This document shows positions 57,071 through 64,000 of a stretch of DNA of 64,000 nt, piece by piece. Below the pieces are notes generated by a model. The model saw only the letters and a program-made list of their open reading frames with translations, made no database searches and was not told the DNA's origin. The stretch covers positions 100,681,638-100,745,637 of the forward strand of contig OY986437.1 in assembly GCA_963920525.1 (NCBI GenBank). Direction: 5' to 3'. The stretch comes from Dichetophora obliterata (lineage: Eukaryota > Arthropoda > Insecta > Diptera > Sciomyzidae). How positions within the stretch are numbered: position 1 is the stretch's first letter; each line of letters begins with the position of its first letter. The position numbers were made by a program, and so were the translations under genes.

Positions 57071-59690
57071 TATGTTGATAGTTGTTCCTATGAATTCTAG
57101 TGCTTCTTATGGTGTTGATGTTAATTGTAAACTGTTAATTGATATTTTGTGTAAACAGCATGACGCTTTGTCTACAGTCCATTTTAATGCTAGAAGTTGA
57201 AACGAATCAAAACTTGATTATGTAGGAATTGTTTTTGAAAAATCAATTGTGGACGTTATTAGTGCCTCCGAGACATGGCTTGTTTCCGAAATTCCCAACG
57301 CTTAATATAATATCCCTAATTATACTCTGTTTAGAAATGACAGAACTGGTAGACAAGAAGGCGGAGTCGCTATTTATTGCAAATCATGCCTAAATTCAAA
57401 CCTTATTAACAAGTCCTGTGAGTCGGAGGTTGAATTTATAAATGTAGAAATTTTTTATGTCAATTTTAAAATTCTTGTCTCTTGCGTCTACAATCCTAAC
57501 ATAAGCTATAGTGTTGAACCTTTTTTCGTTGATCTTTGTAATCGTGTGACTGACTTTGACTGTTATTCCATATGTGGTGATTTTCATGTGAACTTGCTCA
57601 ACAATGATAATGTATCTGATAGTTTTTATGACAAAATCAATGCGGCTGGAATGAAAATTATTAACTCCTCTCTTCCGACTCGTTTTACTCCTAATGCAAC
57701 CCCCTAGTCAGGAATAAAAATTGAAAAAGCTCCGTAATGCTGAAAATTGGAAGCATTTTAAGCATGCCCGCAATGAAGCTGTATCAGCAATCAGACATTC
57801 TAAGAAAATATTTTTCCAACGTAAATTGAATTGTAACCTGCCATCCAAGGATTTATGGAAAAAAATACGTAGTCTCGGCGTGTGCGGTAAATCTGATCTG
57901 AAGTGTGATATCAATCCTAATCAGTTAAATAATTTCTTTCTTTCGAATACCATAGCCTCGAATGATAATTATCAATTATCATTCATTTTCGTGATGATGA
58001 CCAATTTTGAGCATGCTACTGAAAATAATGTTATTAATTCTTTAACGAAAATAAAATCAAACGCTATTGGAGATGACGGTATTTCATTATAATTCATTAG
58101 AATCATATCACCCTTTATTATAAAACCTTTGACGCACATAATAAATCACTGCTTTACTACCTCTTGTTTTCCATCGTCCTGGAAACTATTCATAGTTATA
58201 CCAATTTCTAAAGCAACACAGGCCTCAACAGATATGAAAGATTATTGACCCATTAGTATTCTGTCTGCTTTTCCCAAAATCTGTGAATCTATTATGGCTG
58301 GCCAAATTTAAAAGTTTTAAAATAAAATAATCTCTTATCACAATACCAATCTGGCTTTCGATCCGGACATAGCTGTGCAACCGCAACGCTAAAAGTTTTT
58401 GATGATATTCGCTCATCTTATGATGCAGGTCATGTTACTTTGTTATGTCCTTTGGATTTTTCTAAAGCATTTGACTCAGTGAACCATATTGTTTTAGTTG
58501 AAAAACTTAAGTGTATGTTTGGTTTTACTAGTAGTGCTTTTAACTTTATTGCAAACTATCTTGATGGAAGAAAGCAAAGAGTAAAGATTGGCAACCGTTT
58601 TTCCGATTATAACGATGTTAAAATGGGTGTGCCCCAAGACTCATTTCTTGGGCCTTTGCTCTTTAGTATTTTTATTAATGATATTTTTAAAGTGTGCAAT
58701 AACGTAAGAATGCATGGCTATGCTGCTGATATTCAGTTATATACATCCAATCGCATCGGACTAGTTGAGGACTTATGTTGTAGACTAAATGAAGACCTAA
58801 CTGCAATCGCAAAGTGGACAGATAATGATATATGCCTTAATGCCAAAAAATCATATCTTCATCCTATCTCCAGGGATAAACTTGACCACCAACAAATATC
58901 ACCGATCTTTTTTAGTAATAATTGTCTACTAATGGTTGATAAAGTTAAAAGTTTAAGTTTTTATATTAACTGTAGAGTTTCATCCTCTGATCATGTTAGC
59001 AATATTGTTCAACGAGTTTACTGCACGCTTCGATGCTTACGAATGTCTGCTAAATTTAATCCGATTGAGACAAAAAAGAGGCTTATTGTACAATTAATAC
59101 TTCCAAACATATCTTATTCAGAAATAATATACAGCAATCTTGACGCGCACTCTTCGCATAAAATTCAGGTTGACTTTAATAATGCAGCAAGATACGTGTT
59201 TAGCCTGAGACCCTTTGAACATGTCTTTGAACATGTATCTGAAGCATTGAGCACATGAGTAGAAGCATTTTAGGTTGTAGTATTATAAACTACTTAAATG
59301 CAAAAAATTGTTTATTTTTGCATAAATTCATTTCCTGTAAAACTCCCGCATACCCCTATGAAAAGTTACGCTTCAGTGTTTCTACTCGAACACACAACCT
59401 CATAATACCTAAATTCAATTCCTTACATACTAAGCGACTTTTCTTCATCAACGCCATCAAACTCTGGAATTCTTTTCCTTCTAGTTTAAAATCTATTGTC
59501 AGCATGAATAAATTTAAGTCTTGTGTTATGTTATACTTTTTAAACATCTAACATTAATAGATATTAATTCTTTTTTTTTAATTATTTATTTTGTCTTCTT
59601 ACTACGTTTCATCTTTGTTTTTATATTTAGAAGACTGTCTAATTATTAAAATCATAAATAATAATCATTATTTATTTATTTTTATTTATT
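57071..59690 (+). pseudogene. Jockey-group non-LTR retrotransposon, family A, copy 2
   Basis: Plus-strand copy of the family at 20.8-24.0 kb. Endonuclease start near 57180 (STVHFNARS, stop, NESKLDY; SETWLVSE; FRNDRTGRQEGGVAIYCKS), the GDF motif near 57574 (SICGDFHVNL), then a jump at about 57706: the second half of the endonuclease present in copy 1 is deleted. The linker and first RT motifs follow at 57721-58092 (KIKSNAIGDDG). The palm is at 58440-59258: LDFSKAFDSVNH, GVPQDSFLGP (GVPQGSILGP expected), HGYAADIQLYTS (YADD changed to YAAD), LNAKKSYLHPIS. The terminal domain is at 59255-59551: LFLHKFISCKTP and FFINAIKLWNSFPS. The 3' untranslated part is T- and A-rich. The catalytic change, deletion, stops and frameshifts make it inactive. 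It begins where the AATATG array ends. Confidence 0.87.
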
Positions 59691-59692
59691 TA

Positions 59693-61575
59693 CTAGCTGA
59701 ACCCGGTGTGCTTCGCTACCCCCTCGTATAAAATAAAATTAAAAGTATTTATATATAGCTGAAACCCGGCGCGTTGCTGCCACTTTCCCTTTTCAAACGC
59801 CCATAAAATGTTATCAGTTAAACAGCATGTCTAAATTGAGGTCAAATACTGAATTCTGAGACTGTGCGACCTATATCCACAAAGCTATTCGATATAACAA
59901 ATTTGGGTTGTATAGGAAGTGCCACTCTCTCTTCATCACCGCTAATAGAATGTAATTAATTAAACTGGATGTCTACATGGAGGTCGAATACCGAATTCCA
60001 AAACTATTCGATAGCACAAATTTTGATTGTATGGGAGGTGCCACTCTCCTTTTCCCTACGCCCATAAAATTTTAGCAATGAAACTGCATGAGTACATTGA
60101 GGTCGAATACTGAATTTTGAGGATGAGTTACCTATAACTCCAAATCTATTCGATATCGCAAATTTGGGTTAAATTGGAGGTGTCACGCCCCCCCCGACAA
60201 ACTCTAAAAAATTCTATCAGTAAATCTGCAAGCGTAAATTTTGGTCGAATACTGAGTTCCGACGCTGTGCGACCTTGAACTACAAAGCTATTCGATATCA
60301 CAAATTTTCGTTGTATGGGAGGTGCCACTCCCCCTTGATCAACGCTCATAAAATGTAATCAATGAAACTGCATGTGTACATTGAGGTCCAATACTGAATT
60401 CCAAAGCTGTGAGACCTATAACCCCAATGCTATTTGATATCTCTAATTTGGGTTAAATAGGAGGTTTCTCGCCCCCTTGTCGTACGCCCATAAAATGTAA
60501 TTAATGAAACTGCATGTATAAATTGGGGCCGAATACTGAATTCTGACGCTGATATTCAATATCGCAAATTTACGTTAAATGGGAGGTGCCACGCCCCTCT
60601 TACCAATGAACATAGATTGAATCAATGAAACTGCATGTGTATATTGAGGTCGAATACTGAATTTCGGCGTTGTACGACTTATAACTCTAAAACTATTTGA
60701 TAGCACAAAGTTGGGTTGTATGGGAACTGCCACTCCCCTTTGCCCTACGACGACAAAATGTAAGTATTGAAAATGCATGTATAAATTTAGGTCGAATACC
60801 GAATTCTTACGCTGTCAACCTATAACTTCAAAGCAATACGATATCGCAAATTTGGGTTGTAAGGGAGATGTCACGCCTCCCTGTCCAACGCCCATAAAAT
60901 AAAACCATTGAAACTGCATGTGTAAATTGAGGTCAAAAACTGAATTCCAAAGATGAATTCCTATAACTTCAAAGCTATTCGATATCACAAATTTGGGTTG
61001 TATCGGAGGTGCCCCTACCCCTTGTCCACTCCCATAAAATTTCATCACAGAAACGGTACGTCTAAATTGTGGTCGAATACCGAATTTCTAAGCTGTGCGA
61101 CCCATAACTCTAACTAAAGCTATTCGATAACAACAATTTTTTATTTATATGTGGGAGTTAAAAGGGGGTGTGGCATTGCCCCTTAAACATCTCGTACTCA
61201 AAGCAAAGCGTACTTACAAAATTTGAGCTCAATCGGACCAATGGTTTCGAAGTATTTTGATATTTTCTTTAAAGTAGGCGTAGATGAATTGTGACCACGC
61301 CCATTTTTTCAAAGTTAATTATAGTTATCATACGAACTTATTTACCAAATTTTAATTTCATACGACCAAAACCGTCTTAAATACAGCATTTTTATTGATT
61401 TGTGGGCGACAAAAGGGGGTGTGGTACAAAACCTGCAAAGATACACACATGCAATTTCTTATGTGCACCCTCCACAGACCCCAATCACCCCTGAAAATTT
61501 CATTGAAATCGGGCAAGCCGTCTAGGAGGAGTATGCGAACAGGAAGTTTTGCCACTTAATTTTATATATATAGAT
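59693..61575. repeat. Repeat element with about ten tandem units of about 140 bp
   Basis: Begins ACTAGCTGAACCCGGTGTGC, with a second start-like TAGCTGAAACCCGGCGCG at 59756, and ends TTTATATATATAGAT. Inside, a unit containing CGATATCACAAATTTGGGTT, GGGAGGTGCCAC, CGCCCATAAAATG, GAAACTGCATGTGTA and GAGGTCGAATACTGAATTC repeats with the CGATAT word near 59888, 60006, 60149, 60290, 60431, 60560, 60690, 60836, 60978 and 61113. Units are diverged and vary between about 118 and 146 bp. Short minus ORFs here (60146-60349, 60575-60778, 60815-61048) are shadows of the repeat and resemble each other for that reason. Starts of the TAGCTGACCCGG kind are known from widespread arthropod repeats; the class is not assigned here. 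Confidence 0.82.
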
Positions 61576-61950
61576 ATCAAAACAGTGGGCGCAAAAGTGG
61601 GCGTGGTCAATTTTTCTTTCAGTAAACACTTAAATTGGATTACTACGAACATTTGAAAAAAAATTATCCAAATCGGTCCAGCCGTTTTCCGATTTTAGAT
61701 AAATTGAAAAAAGTGGGCGCAAAAGTGGGCGTGATCAATTTTTCTTTCCGACAAAACTTAAATTGGATTACTATGAACATTAAAAAAAATTATCCAAATC
61801 GGTCCAGCCGTTTTCCGATTTTAGATAAATCAAAAAAAGTGGGCGCAAAGTGGGCGTGGTCAATTTTTCTTTCCGTAAACAACTAAGTTGGACTATTACG
61901 AACATTTTAAAAAAAAAATTATCCAAATCGGTTCAGCCGTTCTCAACTGA
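61576..61950. repeat. Three tandem units of about 118 bp
   Basis: GTGGGCGCAAAAGTGGGCGT, CAATTTTTCTTTCCG, TTGGATTACTACGAACATT and ATCCAAATCGGTCCAGCCGT occur three times in order, starting near 61585, 61709 and 61840. The units are over 85% alike by eye. The ORF at 61635-61886 is only the repeat read twice. Confidence 0.88.
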
Positions 61951-61977
61951 TGCAATTACCAACGAACGACATTTGAT

Positions 61978-64000
61978 TTTTATTTATATAGATTTATTTC
62001 ACCAAGCAAGGCAATTTACTAATTCTATTTACATTTTTTTACTTTTTTTTTTACTTACATATTATTTAAATTAATTTCAAAAGAATACTTAAACTACGCT
62101 AATATATCTTAGGTACTACTTTTAGGGGATGCCGGAGGGGGACTAGACCAAGAAGCATAATTCTGTAGGGAGCAGTGCTTGAAAAGGACAAATTATTCCG
62201 AGTCAAAGAGAGACTTTGAGAGGGTCCGCTTAAATGTGGATTTTGGTATGGATGGTGAATAGTGCTCGCTAATATTATTAAAAATTCTACAGCACCTACT
62301 AATGGGTTCATTATTTGCGTAAATAGTGTGGTGAATATATCCATTTAGGAGCCGCGTATGCCTAGTACGTCTAATTGGGTCATTTAGTGTAATTTTGCTG
62401 GAGATATATTCGCTATCAATAGCTCCGTTAATAACATCAAATGTGAAACATGAACTCAGTAAAGTTCTTCTTGATGATAGAGGCATCAGAGAGAGGAGCC
62501 TGAGTCTTTGTTCATACGGTGGCAAGTTGTTATAGTCACGGGGGTCAAAGATATCTCTTAACGCAAAAAGCAGGAATTGTTTTTGAATGGATTCAATTTT
62601 GTCGCTATGAGATTCAAAGGCTGGATTCCAAATGATGCAAGCATATTCAAGAAGTGGTCGCACTAAGGTACAGTACAACGTTTTGGTTACCTACACATTT
62701 TGGAATTCTTTAGCACGTCTTTTTATAAATCCTAGCTGTTTATTTGCCCTCGATAAGACTTTATCAAAATGTAGATTAAATCTCTGCTTATTATCTAGGA
62801 CAACGCCAAGGTCTACAATATGGTTGGTTCTGCTCAGAACAATATTATTAAGGAGGTAACTGCATTCTGGTATCAAGTTCTTACGGGAAAAACTTATCAC
62901 GCAACATTTCTTAACATTTAAGTGAAGTTTGTTTTGATTACACCATTGCTCAAGGGACAGCAGTTTCGATTGTAGGAAAGTTACATCAACTTCTGATTTA
63001 ATGATCTTATATATTTTAAGGTCATCTGCGTACATAAGATGGGGAATGTCACAAAGAGTAATAGATAAATCTGAAATGAAAATGTTGAAAAGTATTGGGC
63101 CAAGATGACTACCTTGTGGTACACCAGAGGTGACCGGTATATCATTTGAAAAAATGCCTTGAAATTTAACAAACTGGGATCGTTCGCAGAGATAGGATTT
63201 GATCCAATTGAGTAATAAACCGGAAATGCCAAATTTTTCTAACTTCAAAATTAAGATATTATGGTCGACACGGTCAAATGCTTTACTGAAGTCTGTGTAA
63301 ACTGCATCTACTTGGCGTCCTTTTTTTATTTGATTTAACACATCGGAGACCATGATCATTAGGTTAGTGGTGGTCGATCGGCCTTTCCGAAACCCATGTT
63401 GCTGCTCGTTTAAGCGGGGATTAATGAGACTCGTCAGCTTATCACATATTATATTTTCAAATAATTTTGGTATAGCTGACAAGATGGCAATGCCTCTGTA
63501 ATTTTCAACAGACCTTTTATCGCCACTTTTATATATAGGTGTCAAATGGGAGATTTTCCAGTAGGATGAAAAAACACCTAAGAATAAGGATTTGTTTAAA
63601 AGTATAAATAAGGGAATGGCAAGATTGTTTAAACATTGAACTAACAAACTTGGTGGTATGAGGTCTGGTCCAGGTCCTTTGTTTGAATCAAGTTCCATGA
63701 TAGCATTAACAATTTCATCCAGCGTCAGACTGATATTGTTTATAATGTCTGTCGCATTAGGAGAGGGGGAGGAATAGAGAGTCTGGGTCGTGGGAGCAGA
63801 GAAAACTTCTCTAAAGTGATTTGCAAAAAGATTACAGATCTCTTGGAGGTTGGAAGAAATTGTAATTCCTTTAAACATAGATGAGGGGTATCCAGCTGAT
63901 TTACGTTTGACATTAACGAAATCAAAAAAATTTTTAGGATCTCTAAGAATTTTTTCTCCAATAAGGTTGGTATAAGTTCTATAAGCATCATTTGATTTTA
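61978..64000 (-). mobile_element. Non-LTR retrotransposon, family C, 3' part, runs off the window
   Basis: Minus-strand element whose 3' end lies near 61978-61995, where the coding strand reads AATCTATATAAATAAAAATC. The 3' untranslated region is about 200 bp. The 5' part lies beyond position 64000. Confidence 0.8.
62193..64000 (-). pseudogene. Nearly intact reverse transcriptase of family C, one internal stop
   Basis: On the minus strand one frame runs from the window edge (64000) to a stop at 62193 and is interrupted only by a TAG at 62691-62693; both parts are in the same frame. The edge part reads RTYTNLIGEKILRDPKNFF-like linker, then NKGPGPDLIPPSLL, LTPIYKSGDKRSVENYRGIA, QQHGFRKGRSTTTNL, YTDFSKAFDRVDH (catalytic D kept), SGVPQGSHLGPILF and HLMYADDLKIYK (catalytic YADD kept), LHLNVKKCCVISFSRK, VDLGVVLD. 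After the stop: LYCTLVRPLLEYACIIWNP, IQKQFLLFALRD, YEQRLRLLSL, ending LSKSLFDSE. This is the polymerase part of an APE-type jockey/CR1-group element; the endonuclease should lie to the right. It is the only RT here with both palm motifs intact, so it is the youngest or best-kept copy. The TAG could be a sequencing error. Confidence 0.88.

Noticed and set aside
60146..61048. Three short minus ORFs with similar GGVAPPIQ-like words
   Set aside because: The similarity comes from the DNA tandem repeat; no start, no common frame and no flanking gene structure.
1..64000. CRISPR array, bacterial operons or riboswitches
   Set aside because: Tandem arrays here have no unique spacers, and all genes, introns and repeats are of eukaryotic type.

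Overview
The window looks like heterochromatin-like or gene-poor intergenic (possibly intronic) DNA from a higher fly (Brachycera; a tephritid-type genome would fit, but the genus is a guess). The reasons are: very AT-rich unique sequence, kilobase-scale 5-7 bp satellites, a dense mix of degenerate APE-type non-LTR retrotransposons, Tc1, piggyBac and hAT-like DNA elements, and short GT-AG introns inside the transposon genes. I found no convincing host protein-coding exon. Everything protein-like belongs to a mobile element, and all of it except one nearly open reverse transcriptase at the right edge is clearly broken.

Layout. 0.2-2.3 kb: a 41-bp minisatellite and a relic reverse transcriptase. 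2.4-4.5 kb: 412 copies of the pentamer TTATG. 4.5-8 kb: nothing recognisable. 8-9 kb: a second relic reverse transcriptase. 9.2-14.2 kb: a DNA transposon with about 330-bp inverted ends. It carries a broken zinc-finger/DDE-like gene, and a 2.1-kb hAT-like element sits in that gene's intron exactly at the 3' splice site. 15.3-16.2 kb: a 912-bp foldback element with an 8-bp target duplication. 16.3-18.2 kb: another inverted-end element that carries two tRNA-like sequences, each followed by a Pol III-type T-run. 18.6-19.5 kb: a piggyBac transposase relic. 20-24 kb: jockey-group retrotransposon remains (minus strand), cut by a TTAA-flanked MITE. 24-33.5 kb: mostly unique AT-rich DNA with microsatellites and a 43-copy heptamer array.

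33.5-35.6 kb: a 5'-truncated RT/RNase H retrotransposon sits inside another copy of the same MITE family and is bracketed by an 11-bp target duplication. 36.5-37.1, 42.2-42.6 and 45.9-46.3 kb: three copies of a short inverted-repeat family. 37.1-40.3 kb: a second jockey/CR1-group element with a poly(A) tail. 40.9 kb: a third tRNA-like sequence. 48.1-52.9 kb: a single-register hexamer satellite of two blocks, (TTATGG)439 and (TTATTG)337, joined by an 84-bp zone that contains a 24-bp higher-order unit. 54.8-56.2 kb: a dead Tc1 element. 56.2-57.0 kb: a degenerate AATATG array. 57.1-59.7 kb: a second copy of the 20-24 kb retrotransposon family, opposite strand. 59.7-61.95 kb: two tandem-repeat blocks (about 140 bp and about 118 bp units). 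62-64 kb: the best-preserved retrotransposon, which runs off the window.

These elements do not form a pathway; their relation is nesting. Retrotransposons and MITEs are inserted in one another, which gives relative ages: the MITE at 21.5 kb is younger than its host retrotransposon, the RT/RNase H element is younger than the MITE at 33.5 kb, and the hAT-like element is younger than the zinc-finger transposon. The most unusual items are the zinc-finger/DDE-like transposon with its splice-site insertion, the tRNA-carrying element, and the hexamer boundary structure. Family names rest on motif recognition by eye; no database search was run.
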